Numbered from the stretch's first letter, positions 23,816-32,782 are shown. The stretch is DNA of 51,083 nt from Haemophilus parahaemolyticus (GCF_018373095.1 NZ_JAHAHT010000003.1:1-51083), one strand, 5' to 3'. Notes: generated by a model not told the origin, from the letters alone. A program made the numbers and translations.

Positions 23816-24412
23816 ATGCAAGAATTACTCAGTATTTTTGTAAAATCCGTATTCATTGAGAATATGGCACTTTCTTTCTTCCTTGGTATGTGTACATTCC
23901 TTGCGGTGTCTAAGAAAGTTTCGACAGCTTTCGGTTTAGGGATTGCGGTAATCGTTGTATTAGGTATTGCCGTACCAGCAAACCAATTAGTTTATACTCA
24001 TGTATTAAAAGATGGTGCTTTAATCGAAGGTGTTGATTTAAGTTTCTTAAACTTCATTACATTTATCGGTGTAATTGCAGCACTTGTTCAAGTGTTGGAA
24101 ATGATTTTAGATAAATTCTTCCCAGCACTTTATAGTGCGTTAGGTATTTTCTTACCATTGATTACCGTAAACTGTGCGATCTTCGGTGGCGTATCATTCA
24201 TGGTTCAACGTGAATATAATTTCACAGAATCAGTAGTTTACGGTATTGGGGCTGGTACAGGCTGGATGCTGGCTATTGTAGCTCTTGCAGGTTTAACTGA
24301 GAAAATGAAATACTCAGATGTGCCAGCAGGTTTACGTGGTTTGGGTATCACTTTCATCACTGTAGGTTTAATGGCATTAGGCTTTATGTCATTCTCAGGC
24401 ATTCAATTATAA
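23816..24412 (+). CDS. nqrE: Na+-NQR subunit E
   Basis: Six-helix membrane partner of NqrD, related to RnfA, 198 residues. The conserved cysteine segments MALSFFLGMCTFLAVSKK and TVNCAIFGGVSFM, which form the shared iron centre with NqrD, are present. One base from nqrD. Confidence 0.95.
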   Translation: MQELLSIFVKSVFIENMALSFFLGMCTFLAVSKKVSTAFGLGIAVIVVLGIAVPANQLVYTHVLKDGALIEGVDLSFLNFITFIGVIAALVQVLEMILDKFFPALYSALGIFLPLITVNCAIFGGVSFMVQREYNFTESVVYGIGAGTGWMLAIVALAGLTEKMKYSDVPAGLRGLGITFITVGLMALGFMSFSGIQL

Positions 24413-24422
24413 GGAGCATATC

Positions 24423-25652
24423 GTGGATAGTAATTTTATTTTCGGTATCGTGGTATTTACTGCCCTTGTATTAGTGCTTGCAGTATTTATCCTTTTAGCA
24501 AAATCTAAGTTAGTGGATTCAGGTGACATCACCATTACTATTAACGACGATCCTGAAAAATCAATCACCCTTCCAGCGGGCGGAAAATTACTTGGTGCTT
24601 TAGCGAGCAAAGGGATTTTCGTCTCATCGGCTTGTGGTGGTGGTGGCTCATGTGGTCAATGTATCGTGAAAGTAAAATCAGGCGGTGGTGAAATCCTTCC
24701 AACTGAACTTTCTCACATCACCAAACGTGAGGCAAAAGAAGGTTACCGTTTATCTTGCCAAGTAAATGTAAAAGGTAATATGGACGTTGAACTCCCAGAA
24801 GAAATCTTCGGCGTGAAAAAATGGCAATGTACCGTTATTTCTAACGATAACAAAGCAACCTTTATTAAAGAGCTTAAATTAGCGATTCCTGAAGGTGAAG
24901 AAGTGCCATTCCGTGCAGGTGGTTATATCCAAATTGAAGCCGATCCTCACACAGTTAATTATAAAGACTTTGATATTCCAAAAGAGTATCACGAGGACTG
25001 GGACAAATATAACCTATGGCGTTATGTGTCTAAAGTGGACGAGCATATCATTCGTGCTTACTCAATGGCTTCATACCCAGAAGAGAAAGGCATCATTATG
25101 CTTAACGTGCGTATTGCAACACCACCACCAAGCAACCCAGATGCACCTCCAGGTCAAATGTCTTCATACATTTGGTCATTAAAACCAGGTGATAAAGTAA
25201 CAATTTCTGGCCCATTCGGTGAATTCTTCGCGAAAGAAACCGATGCAGAAATGGTATTTATCGGTGGTGGTGCGGGTATGGCACCAATGCGTTCACACAT
25301 CTTCGACCAGTTAAAACGCTTACACTCTAAACGTAAAATGTCATTCTGGTATGGTGCACGTTCTAAACGTGAAATCTTCTATCAAGAAGACTTCGACCAA
25401 CTCCAAGCTGAAAACGATAATTTCGTATGGTATGTGGCGTTGTCAGACGCATTACCAGAAGATAACGGGACAGGTTACACAGGCTTTATCCACAATGTAC
25501 TTTATGAAAACTACTTAAAAGATCATGAGGCACCAGAAGATTGTGAATACTATATGTGTGGACCACCAATTATGAACGCATCGGTAATCAAGATGCTGAA
25601 AGATTTAGGTGTGGAAGACGAAAACATCTTATTAGATGATTTCGGTGGTTAA
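24423..25652 (+). CDS. nqrF: Na+-NQR subunit F (NADH dehydrogenase, FAD and [2Fe-2S])
   Basis: Electron entry subunit. One N-terminal membrane helix (about 6-26), a ferredoxin domain with the four cluster cysteines C71, C77, C80 and C112, the FAD motif RAYSMASYP, and the NADH-binding GGGAGMAPMRSH, ending YYMCGPP and the conserved DDFGG. 409 residues. The start is GTG with AAGGAG upstream. Followed by an uptake-signal hairpin that probably ends the main nqr transcript. Confidence 0.96.
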   Translation: MDSNFIFGIVVFTALVLVLAVFILLAKSKLVDSGDITITINDDPEKSITLPAGGKLLGALASKGIFVSSACGGGGSCGQCIVKVKSGGGEILPTELSHITKREAKEGYRLSCQVNVKGNMDVELPEEIFGVKKWQCTVISNDNKATFIKELKLAIPEGEEVPFRAGGYIQIEADPHTVNYKDFDIPKEYHEDWDKYNLWRYVSKVDEHIIRAYSMASYPEEKGIIMLNVRIATPPPSNPDAPPGQMSSYIWSLKPGDKVTISGPFGEFFAKETDAEMVFIGGGAGMAPMRSHIFDQLKRLHSKRKMSFWYGARSKREIFYQEDFDQLQAENDNFVWYVALSDALPEDNGTGYTGFIHNVLYENYLKDHEAPEDCEYYMCGPPIMNASVIKMLKDLGVEDENILLDDFGG

Positions 25653-25670
25653 TCTCACTTAATCGATTAA

Positions 25671-25716
25671 AAGCGGTTCGATTTGTAAAAAGTTTTGCAA
25701 ATCGCACCGCTTGTTA
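25671..25716 (+). terminator. Opposed uptake-signal hairpin after nqrF
   Basis: AAGCGGTTCGATTTG (25671-25685) pairs with CAAATCGCACCGCTT (25698-25712) with one mismatch; the loop contains AAAAAGTTTTG. The T-run after the stem is short, so this is a possible terminator between nqrF and the toxin-antitoxin genes. Confidence 0.6.
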
Positions 25717-25726
25717 CATATAAGCA

Positions 25727-26164
25727 ATGACAGAGATATTAGATACAACTGCACTTGAAAAGGCTGTTACTTCCTTAGAGGAAACCTTAAAAAGCCTTGA
25801 AAATCACGAATGGTTTAACACTCCACAGCCGATTATTCAAGATACACTGATCGCAGGTGCGATCCAAAAATTTGAATTTGTCTATGAGCTAGATATTAAA
25901 ATGCTCAAACGACAATTAAAACGTATTGCTTCTAATGATCTAGATATTGATAGTGCTGACTTTAGAGATATGCTACGCCTCTCTCTGCAATATGGCTTAA
26001 TTGAACGAATGGAAGATTGGCTGGATTATCGTAAAATGAGAAATATCACCTCTCATACCTATAATGAAAGCAAAGCTCAGCAAGTTTATAATGGCATATC
26101 TGATTTTTTAGAAAGTAGTCGTTTTTTGCTTAAACAGTTACAACAACGTAATCAATATGATTGA
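25727..26164 (+). CDS. hepT: HEPN-domain toxin, HepT/HI0074-like (RX4HXY RNase)
   Basis: Predicted toxin of a HEPN/MNT type toxin-antitoxin pair, 145 residues, all helical, related to the 'nucleotidyltransferase substrate-binding' protein HI0074. The catalytic RX4HXY motif is intact as RNITSHTY (R105, H110, Y112). In characterised HepT proteins this motif forms the RNase active site and its tyrosine is AMPylated by the partner antitoxin. The conserved start LEKAVTSLEETL and FEFVYEL fit the family. It overlaps the antitoxin gene by eight bases. No obvious promoter beyond the short gap after nqrF. Confidence 0.82.
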   Translation: MTEILDTTALEKAVTSLEETLKSLENHEWFNTPQPIIQDTLIAGAIQKFEFVYELDIKMLKRQLKRIASNDLDIDSADFRDMLRLSLQYGLIERMEDWLDYRKMRNITSHTYNESKAQQVYNGISDFLESSRFLLKQLQQRNQYD

Positions 26165-26486
26165 TCTTAGTGTGAACCAGTTAGTGATTGTACAAAAAAT
26201 CCTAGCCGAGCACTTGCCCACCACAAAGGTATGGGCGTTTGGTTCTCGCATTAAAGGAACTGCAAAGCACTATTCTGACTTAGATTTGGCATTGCTTACC
26301 GAAATACCGCTCACGATTCGTCAACAGCGAGAATTAGCAGAAGCCTTTTCTGATTCTGATTTGCCCTTTAAAGTGGATCTGATTGATTGGGCAAGTTGTA
26401 GTAACAGCTTTAAACAGATTATATTAGCTCGCTACGAAGAATTTCCTTTGTTAAATAAACCTTTATCAGCCAAAACAGTAGAATAA
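26157..26486 (+). CDS. mntA: MNT-domain nucleotidyltransferase antitoxin, MntA/HI0073-like
   Basis: Minimal nucleotidyltransferase of 109 residues. The GSX10DXD signature is complete: G29, S30 and D41, D43 in FGSRIKGTAKHYSDLDLALL, with a third acidic position in KVDLIDW (D74 or D77). Known MntA antitoxins neutralise HepT by adding AMP to the tyrosine of RX4HXY. The gene overlaps hepT upstream and shares TAATG with the apbE start downstream, so toxin, antitoxin and apbE are translationally linked. Confidence 0.82.
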   Translation: MIDLSVNQLVIVQKILAEHLPTTKVWAFGSRIKGTAKHYSDLDLALLTEIPLTIRQQRELAEAFSDSDLPFKVDLIDWASCSNSFKQIILARYEEFPLLNKPLSAKTVE

Positions 26487-27526
26487 TGAAACTCAAATCT
26501 CTTTTACTTCTTGCAATCGGTTTACTTTTTTTAACCGCTTGTGAAAAAGCACCTGAACAGATTTCGTTTGAAGGTAAAACGATGGGCACGACCTATCACG
26601 TTAAATATATTGATGATGGTAAGGTACAACTCCCAAAAGCTGAAGATGTGCAAAAGCAACTCAATGGCTTGCTCAAAACGGTAAATGATGAAATGTCCAC
26701 TTACCAAAAAGATTCGGAGATCAGTCAGTTTAATTACAATACTGAAGCCAATCAATCTTTTGCGATTTCTAAAGATTTTGCCAAAGTAGTGCAAGAAGCG
26801 ATTAGACTGAATAAAGTGACTGATGGAGCCTTAGATGTGACTGTCGGTCCTCTTGTGAATTTATGGGGCTTCGGGCCAGATAAACGCTTAAACAAAGTAC
26901 CAAGCGAAGCACAAATTGCAGAACGAGCTGCTTTGGTAGGGATTGATAAATTCAATCTTGATATGACGAGTGAAAAGCCAATGCTCACTAAAAGCGTAAA
27001 AGGGCTTTATCTCGATCTCTCTTCGATTGCCAAAGGTTTTGGCGTAGATAAACTTGCCGAATATTTAGAGCAGTTGGGCATAAGTAACTACTTAGTTGAA
27101 ATAGGGGGAGAATTGCGTGGCAAGGGCAACAATTTACAAAATGAACCGTGGCGAATTGCAATTGAGCAACCGACTTTAGTCCAAGGTGAATCAGTGCAAA
27201 TCATCACTCCATTGCATAATTTAGGAATGGCAACTTCAGGCAACTACCGCAACTATTTCGAAGATGAAAATGGTAGCCGTATGTCTCATATTATCGACCC
27301 CGCAAAGCTTAGCCCTGTCAGTCATAATCTTGCTTCGATAACTGTTCTTGCTCCAACTACAATGACCGCTGATGGCTTATCTACAGGTTTATTTGTGCTT
27401 GGTGCAGAAAAGGCATTAACAATTGCTGAAAAAGAGAAATTAGCAGTATTTTTAATCGTCAAAAAAGGTGATAATTTCGAAACCCAAATGTCGAGCGAGT
27501 TTAAAAAACTTATCGAATCTAAATAG
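26486..27526 (+). CDS. apbE: FAD:protein FMN transferase ApbE
   Basis: Lipoprotein enzyme that attaches FMN from FAD to threonines of NqrB and NqrC. The lipobox LTAC puts the lipid cysteine at residue 19. Family marks: GKTMGTTYHVKY, LWGFGPDKR, LDLSSIAKGFGVD, LVEIGGELRGKG and HIIDP. 346 residues. Its natural partners NqrB/NqrC lie just upstream; nqrM follows. The start codon overlaps the stop of the mntA-like antitoxin. Confidence 0.94.
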   Translation: MKLKSLLLLAIGLLFLTACEKAPEQISFEGKTMGTTYHVKYIDDGKVQLPKAEDVQKQLNGLLKTVNDEMSTYQKDSEISQFNYNTEANQSFAISKDFAKVVQEAIRLNKVTDGALDVTVGPLVNLWGFGPDKRLNKVPSEAQIAERAALVGIDKFNLDMTSEKPMLTKSVKGLYLDLSSIAKGFGVDKLAEYLEQLGISNYLVEIGGELRGKGNNLQNEPWRIAIEQPTLVQGESVQIITPLHNLGMATSGNYRNYFEDENGSRMSHIIDPAKLSPVSHNLASITVLAPTTMTADGLSTGLFVLGAEKALTIAEKEKLAVFLIVKKGDNFETQMSSEFKKLIESK

Positions 27527-27535
27527 GAGTGAATA

Positions 27536-27781
27536 ATGGAAACCCTTTTAATTACTTTCGGCTTTTTCATCGCCGTGATTTTTGCTATGTCTATCGGCTT
27601 TATTATCAAAGGTAAAACTATCAAAGGTAGCTGTGGAGGTATTACAGCCTTAGGTATGAAAAAAATGTGCGACTGTGAAGAGCCTTGCGATAACTTAAAA
27701 GCAAAAATCGCAGATGGTACCGTAGATCCAGAAGAGGTAGCACGTTTTAATAAAGAACCGCAGTTTTATGAAGTGAAATAA
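27536..27781 (+). CDS. nqrM: Na+-NQR maturation factor NqrM
   Basis: Small membrane protein required for assembly of Na+-NQR, probably iron delivery to the NqrD/NqrE centre. 81 residues: one N-terminal helix (about 4-24) and four cysteines in GSCGG, MCDCEEPC, as in the DUF539/NqrM family. AGGAG lies upstream. Nine bases after apbE. Confidence 0.92.
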   Translation: METLLITFGFFIAVIFAMSIGFIIKGKTIKGSCGGITALGMKKMCDCEEPCDNLKAKIADGTVDPEEVARFNKEPQFYEVK

Positions 27782-27794
27782 ATCAAATCCTGAT

Positions 27795-27825
27795 AAAAGC
27801 ACAAGTATTGGACTTGTGCTTTTTT
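27795..27825 (+). terminator. Terminator after nqrM
   Basis: AAAAGCACAAGT (27795-27806) pairs with ACTTGTGCTTTT (27812-27823) around ATTGG, followed by TT. A 12-bp stem, ending the apbE-nqrM unit. Confidence 0.9.
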
Positions 27826-27852
27826 ACTTGGTTTGCAAATTTAAGGAAAAAA

Positions 27853-29139
27853 ATGACCGCTTCTCCATCTTCTCAACCGTCCATCTGGCAACAAATTTTT
27901 ACGAAGAATATGTTGCTTTGCCTTTATACAGGCTTCTGTTCTGGCTTGCCGCTATTTGTGTTAATCCAACTGCTGCCTGCGTGGTTTACTTCAATGAATT
28001 TGGATATAAAAACCATTGCAGCTTTCACATTAACTTCGCTACCGTACACTTGGAAATTTCTTTGGGCTGCCTTATTAGATCGCTATTTCCCACCAATTTT
28101 AGGGCGTCGTCGCAGTTGGATTTTTCTCTCACAAATCGGGCTATTCTTGATTTTAATTAGCTACGGCTTTTTTGATCCTGTGCAAGATATAAGCGTCATC
28201 ACACTTCTCTCGATTGTGTTGGCATTTCTCTCAGCGACACAAGATATTGTGATTGATGCGTTTCGTCGCGAGCTTTTAAGCGACAATGAACTCGGTTTGG
28301 GTAATTCCATTCACGTGAATGCTTACCGCATTGCGGGACTCATTCCTGGCGGATTATCACTCTTTTTAGCAGATCATTACCCTTGGCAAACGGTGTTTAT
28401 TATCACCGCAAGTTTTATGTTGCCTTGTTTGTTGATTACCCTGATTGCCAAAGAACCGCAACATTCGCCCATAGATAAAAGCAAACCCTTTTACACCGCT
28501 TTTGTTGATCCTTTTATGGAGTTTTTCACACGTAAAGGCGTGATGGGAGCCTTGGGGTTAATCCTTTTTATTTTTCTTTATAAGCTGGGCGACTCACTCG
28601 CTACTTCGCTACAAACCAAATTTATTTTGGATATGGGATTTACTAAATCACATATTGCCGCTGTGGTAAAAACGACTTCACTTTGGTGTAGTATCGCAGG
28701 CGGTATTGTAGGCGGCATAGCTATGCTTAAACTTGGCGTAAACCGTTCTTTGTGGATATTCGGTAGCGTGCAATTGGTTACCATCTTGGGCTTTGCCTAT
28801 CTTGCAAGTTTTGGGCATTTTGAGACCGCTTCTATCGGCACAAATGAGCTTTTAAAATTGGGACTCGTGATGGCGGGAGAATACTTAGGTGTAGGCTTAG
28901 GCACAGCTGCTTTCGTTGCTTTTATGGCTCGTGAAACTAATCCGCTTTATACTGCAATGCAATTGGCTATTTTCACAAGCCTTGCCGCCTTACCGAGTAA
29001 ATTCTTAGGGGCTTATACAGGGCATTTGGTGGAAGAGTTTGGTTACTATCGCTTTTTCTGGCTTTGTTTTTTTGTTGCAATCCCTGGGATGTTAATGTTA
29101 TTTAAAGTTGCGCCTTGGAATGAGCATCCTAAATGTTAA
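27853..29139 (+). CDS. ampG: AmpG-like muropeptide permease (MFS)
   Basis: Inner-membrane major facilitator with about 12-14 helices, 428 residues. YTGFCSGLPLFVLIQLLPAWF near the start, LDRYFPPILGRRRSW (the helix 2-3 loop), SATQDIVIDAFRRELL and the overall layout mark the AmpG family, which imports GlcNAc-anhydroMurNAc peptides for cell-wall recycling. A TTG 15 codons upstream lies in the nqrM terminator loop; the ATG used has AAGGAAAA before it. The first codons (ATGACCGCTT) include an inverted uptake-signal core. Confidence 0.88.
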   Translation: MTASPSSQPSIWQQIFTKNMLLCLYTGFCSGLPLFVLIQLLPAWFTSMNLDIKTIAAFTLTSLPYTWKFLWAALLDRYFPPILGRRRSWIFLSQIGLFLILISYGFFDPVQDISVITLLSIVLAFLSATQDIVIDAFRRELLSDNELGLGNSIHVNAYRIAGLIPGGLSLFLADHYPWQTVFIITASFMLPCLLITLIAKEPQHSPIDKSKPFYTAFVDPFMEFFTRKGVMGALGLILFIFLYKLGDSLATSLQTKFILDMGFTKSHIAAVVKTTSLWCSIAGGIVGGIAMLKLGVNRSLWIFGSVQLVTILGFAYLASFGHFETASIGTNELLKLGLVMAGEYLGVGLGTAAFVAFMARETNPLYTAMQLAIFTSLAALPSKFLGAYTGHLVEEFGYYRFFWLCFFVAIPGMLMLFKVAPWNEHPKC

Positions 29140-29449
29140 ACTTGATAGTTTTTTCCTTTTAATATTAAAATAGAGGAAAAACTCTTTTAAGCAAATCACG
29201 CTATAAAGCAGTGAAATTGCTAGATAACCCTCTAAGTTTGTTTTTAGTTCTAATATTTTATTCTGTTAAAAGCCTAAAATACCTCGTTTTAGGCTTTTTT
29301 ACTAGCATAAAAATCGTCTATTCTCATTAAATTAGCATTTTACTTTCATTTATTGAACCGTTATAGTTAAAGTGTTTTAGGCAAGCGGTTAAAAAAGTAA
29401 AATTTTTTACAATTGCACTCTTTGATTTTATTTTGAGTTGGAATTTATT
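29140..29449 (+). other. Intergenic region ampG-leuC
   Basis: Contains no gene I can support. It holds the ampG terminator (next entry) and, further on, an uptake signal (GCAAGCGGT near 29381). The leuC promoter must lie in the last 150 bases but no clear box pair stands out, and no leucine-rich leader peptide is seen. Confidence 0.6.
29268..29300 (+). terminator. Terminator after ampG
   Basis: AAAAGCCTAAAA (29268-29279) pairs with TTTTAGGCTTTT (29287-29298) around TACCTCG, followed by more T. It lies 128 bases after the ampG stop. Confidence 0.85.
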
Positions 29450-30859
29450 ATGGCAAAAACACTATACGAAAAACTTTTCGATGCACACGTCGTTTATGAA
29501 GCCAAAGGCGAAACGCCGATTCTTTATATCAACCGTCATCTTATTCACGAAGTAACCAGTCCGCAGGCATTTGATGGCTTACGTGTAGCTGGGCGTCAAG
29601 TTCGCCAAGTAGGCAAAACATTTGGAACGATGGATCACAGTATTTCTACCCAAGTGCGTGATGTAAACAAACTTGAAGGTCAGGCGAAGATCCAAGTTCT
29701 GGAACTGGCAAAAAACACGAAAACAACAGGTATTCAATTGTTTGATATGAGTACAAAAGAACAAGGTATCGTGCACGTAATGGGGCCAGAGCAAGGCTTA
29801 ACCCTTCCAGGAATGACGATTGTGTGTGGTGACTCTCACACTGCAACTCACGGGGCATTCGGAGCATTGGCGTTCGGTATTGGTACTTCAGAAGTGGAAC
29901 ACGTGTTAGCGACCCAAACCCTTAAACAAGCTCGTGCGAAAAGTATGAAAATTGAAGTACGTGGTAAAGTAAATCCAGGTATTACCGCAAAAGACATCGT
30001 ACTTGCAATTATCGGTAAAACCACGATGGCAGGCGGTACAGGGCATGTTGTAGAATTTTGCGGTGAAGCCATTCGAGATCTTTCAATGGAAGGTCGAATG
30101 ACGGTATGTAATATGGCAATCGAATTGGGTGCAAAAGCGGGCTTAATCGCACCAGATGAAACCACTTTCGCCTACTTAAAAGGTCGTCCACACGCACCAC
30201 AAGGCAAAGATTGGGATGATGCAGTTGAATATTGGAAAACCTTAAAATCAGATGATGATGCACAATTTGACACTGTTGTTGTGTTGGAAGCAAAAGACAT
30301 CGCTCCACAAGTAACTTGGGGAACAAACCCTGGTCAAGTAATCGGGATCGACCAGGTTGTGCCAAATCCTGAAGAGATGGCAGATCCTGTCACGAAAGCC
30401 TCTGCAGAAAAAGCCTTAGCCTATATTGGGCTTGAGCCAAATACCGATCTTCAAGAAATTCCTGTCGATCAGGTGTTTATCGGTTCTTGCACCAACTCTC
30501 GTATTGAAGATTTACGTGCAGCTGCAGCAGTGATGAAAGGGCGTAAAAAGGCGGATAATGTCAAACGTGTGCTTGTTGTGCCAGGTTCAGGCTTAGTAAA
30601 AGAGCAAGCAGAAAAAGAGGGATTAGACAAAATCTTTATCGAAGCAGGTGCAGAATGGCGTAATCCAGGTTGCTCTATGTGCTTAGGAATGAATGATGAC
30701 CGCTTAGGTGAGTGGGAACGTTGTGCTTCAACCTCTAACCGTAACTTCGAAGGTCGTCAAGGTCGTAATGGCCGCACGCACTTAGTGAGCCCAGCAATGG
30801 CAGCAGCCGCGGCAATGTTCGGTAAATTTGTAGATATTCGCCAAGTGGCATTAAATTAA
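29450..30859 (+). CDS. leuC: 3-isopropylmalate dehydratase large subunit
   Basis: With LeuD converts 2-isopropylmalate to 3-isopropylmalate in leucine synthesis; [4Fe-4S] aconitase family. 469 residues. The cluster cysteines are visible in FIGSCTNSRIEDLR and NPGCSMCLGMNDD. MAKTLYEKLFDAHVV is the conserved start, so the TTG four codons upstream is not used. leuD follows after 13 bases. leuA and leuB are not in this window, so the leu genes are split. Confidence 0.96.
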   Translation: MAKTLYEKLFDAHVVYEAKGETPILYINRHLIHEVTSPQAFDGLRVAGRQVRQVGKTFGTMDHSISTQVRDVNKLEGQAKIQVLELAKNTKTTGIQLFDMSTKEQGIVHVMGPEQGLTLPGMTIVCGDSHTATHGAFGALAFGIGTSEVEHVLATQTLKQARAKSMKIEVRGKVNPGITAKDIVLAIIGKTTMAGGTGHVVEFCGEAIRDLSMEGRMTVCNMAIELGAKAGLIAPDETTFAYLKGRPHAPQGKDWDDAVEYWKTLKSDDDAQFDTVVVLEAKDIAPQVTWGTNPGQVIGIDQVVPNPEEMADPVTKASAEKALAYIGLEPNTDLQEIPVDQVFIGSCTNSRIEDLRAAAAVMKGRKKADNVKRVLVVPGSGLVKEQAEKEGLDKIFIEAGAEWRNPGCSMCLGMNDDRLGEWERCASTSNRNFEGRQGRNGRTHLVSPAMAAAAAMFGKFVDIRQVALN

Positions 30860-30872
30860 TAAGGATAAAATA

Positions 30873-31475
30873 ATGGCAGGTTTTAAACAACTTTCAGGCT
30901 TAGTCGTGCCTCTTGATGCAGCAAATGTGGATACCGATGCAATCATCCCAAAACAATTCTTACAAGCCATTACCAGAGTGGGCTTTGGGAAACATCTTTT
31001 CCATGAATGGCGTTATTTAGACGCTGAAGGCACAAAGCCTAACCCAGATTTTGTATTGAACTATCCGCAATATCAAGGAGCAAAAATCTTACTTGCCCGT
31101 AAAAATTTAGGCTGTGGCTCATCACGCGAGCACGCACCTTGGGCGTTAGCGGATTACGGTTTTAAAGTAATGATTGCACCAAGTTTTGCAGATATTTTCT
31201 ATAACAATAGCTTGAATAACCATATGCTACCGATTCGCTTAAGCGAAGAAGAAGTAGAAGAGATTTTCCAATGGGTATGGGCAAATGAGGGCAAGCAAAT
31301 TGATGTGGATTTAGAAGCAATGACCGTGACTACTGGCGATAAAGTTTACCACTTTGAGCTAGATGAATTCCGTCGCCACTGCTTGCTTGAAGGCTTAGAC
31401 AATATTGGTTTAACCCTTCAGCACGAAGATAAAATCGTAGAATACGAGAAAAATATTCCTAGATTCTTACGTTAA
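30873..31475 (+). CDS. leuD: 3-isopropylmalate dehydratase small subunit
   Basis: Swivelling-domain partner of LeuC, 200 residues. Signature segments: LDAANVDTDAIIPKQFL, ARKNLGCGSSREHAPWAL and SFADIFYNNSLNNHMLPI. AAGGATAA precedes the ATG. Followed by a weak AAGCGG/CCGCTT hairpin (31490-31516) that reuses uptake-signal halves. Confidence 0.96.
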   Translation: MAGFKQLSGLVVPLDAANVDTDAIIPKQFLQAITRVGFGKHLFHEWRYLDAEGTKPNPDFVLNYPQYQGAKILLARKNLGCGSSREHAPWALADYGFKVMIAPSFADIFYNNSLNNHMLPIRLSEEEVEEIFQWVWANEGKQIDVDLEAMTVTTGDKVYHFELDEFRRHCLLEGLDNIGLTLQHEDKIVEYEKNIPRFLR

Positions 31476-31540
31476 TCTCAAAAAAATCAAGCGGTTATGT
31501 TTTTACTTAGCCGCTTTATCTATTCTTTTTATAGCTAAAA

Positions 31541-31562
31541 CTGTGTGATCTAGTTCACATTT
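31541..31562 (+). promoter_or_regulatory. CRP (cAMP receptor protein) binding site upstream of fbp
   Basis: TGTGATCTAGTTCACA (31544-31559) matches both half-sites TGTGA-N6-TCACA perfectly, within an A/T-flanked setting. It is centred near 31551.5. A TATAAT at 31611-31616 would place the site about 71 bases before a start near 31623, a class I activator spacing; there is no good -35 box, as expected for CRP-dependent promoters. Confidence 0.82.
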
Positions 31563-31610
31563 TTCAACATTTCTATTATATCTTTTCTATAAATACTTTC
31601 TATAATAAAG

Positions 31611-31616
31611 TTAATA
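31611..31616 (+). promoter_or_regulatory. Likely fbp -10 box
   Basis: Consensus TATAAT, 43 bases before the fbp ATG and about 60 bases from the CRP-site centre. TATAAA at 31588-31593 is an alternative. Confidence 0.5.
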
Positions 31617-31659
31617 CACTGTTTTTCATTAACTGAACGATTCATAAAAAGGAGTGATT

Positions 31660-32664
31660 ATGAAAACATTAGGTGAATTTATCATTGAGAAACAATCGGA
31701 ATATCCACAAGCAAAAGGGGAGCTTAGTGGCATTCTCTCTTCCATCCGCTTGGCGGCAAAATTTATCCACCGCGAAATTAACCACGCGGGGTTGAGTAAG
31801 GATATTTTAGGTGTTGCAGGATCGGAAAATATTCAAGGCGAAGCCCAAATGAAACTAGATGTATTTGCCAATGAAACAATGAAAAAAGCTCTTATTGCAC
31901 GCGAAGAAGTAGCGGGCTTTGCTTCTGAAGAAGATGACAGTTTTATCTCATTTGATACTGAGCGTTCCCGTAATGCAAAATATATTTTAATGACAGACCC
32001 GCTTGATGGCTCATCCAATATTGATGTGAATGTTTCTGTCGGGACGATTTTCTCTATCTACAAACGTGTGTCACCAATCGGCACGCCAGTGACAATGGAA
32101 GATTTTTTGCAAGAAGGAAGAAAACAAGTAGCGGCTGGTTATATCACTTACGGTTCATCTACAATGTTGGTTTATACCACGGGCAACGGCGTAAACGGCT
32201 TTACTTATGAGCCATCGCTTGGCTTGTTTATTCTCTCTCATCCTGATATGCAAATGCCCGAAAAAGGTAAATATTATTCTATCAACGAAGGGCAATATGT
32301 CACCTTTCCTCAAGGCGTGAAACGCTTTATTAAATATTGCCAAGAGAGTGATGAAGCAACCAAGCGCCCGTATTCTTCTCGTTATATCGGCTCATTGGTT
32401 TCCGACTTCCATCGTAACTTGCTCAAAGGTGGGATTTATATCTACCCAACATCAACTGTTTATCCGCAAGGTAAACTGCGTTTACTTTATGAAGGTAACC
32501 CAATGGCATTCTTAGCCGAACAAGCAGGTGGCTTAGCAACAGATGGTATTAACCCAATTTTAGATATCAAACCAACCAAGCTACACCAACGAGTCCCGTT
32601 CTTTACAGGTTCTAAAGAGATGGTTGAAAAAGCGGTTGAATTTATGCAGGAATTTGCGGAATAG
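31660..32664 (+). CDS. fbp: Fructose-1,6-bisphosphatase class I
   Basis: Gluconeogenic enzyme hydrolysing fructose-1,6-bisphosphate. 334 residues (E. coli 332). The metal-binding signature is in TDPLDGSSNIDVNVSVGTIFSIY near 112, the substrate-binding part in SSRYIGSLVSDFHRNLLKGGIYIYP, and GKLRLLYEGNPMAFLAEQAGG contains the metal-ligand glutamate. The GTG two codons upstream overlaps AAGGAG, so the ATG is the start. The upstream CRP site suggests activation under glucose limitation. Confidence 0.96.
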   Translation: MKTLGEFIIEKQSEYPQAKGELSGILSSIRLAAKFIHREINHAGLSKDILGVAGSENIQGEAQMKLDVFANETMKKALIAREEVAGFASEEDDSFISFDTERSRNAKYILMTDPLDGSSNIDVNVSVGTIFSIYKRVSPIGTPVTMEDFLQEGRKQVAAGYITYGSSTMLVYTTGNGVNGFTYEPSLGLFILSHPDMQMPEKGKYYSINEGQYVTFPQGVKRFIKYCQESDEATKRPYSSRYIGSLVSDFHRNLLKGGIYIYPTSTVYPQGKLRLLYEGNPMAFLAEQAGGLATDGINPILDIKPTKLHQRVPFFTGSKEMVEKAVEFMQEFAE

Positions 32665-32782
32665 ATTATTTAAAAAATAGCACTTCAAAATAGCCTCAAT
32701 TTAATATGATTAAAGTACGGCTTGTTAGCGGAAAATTTACAATCATAAGAAATAAGGCATATAGGAAAAATAGTTGATTAAA

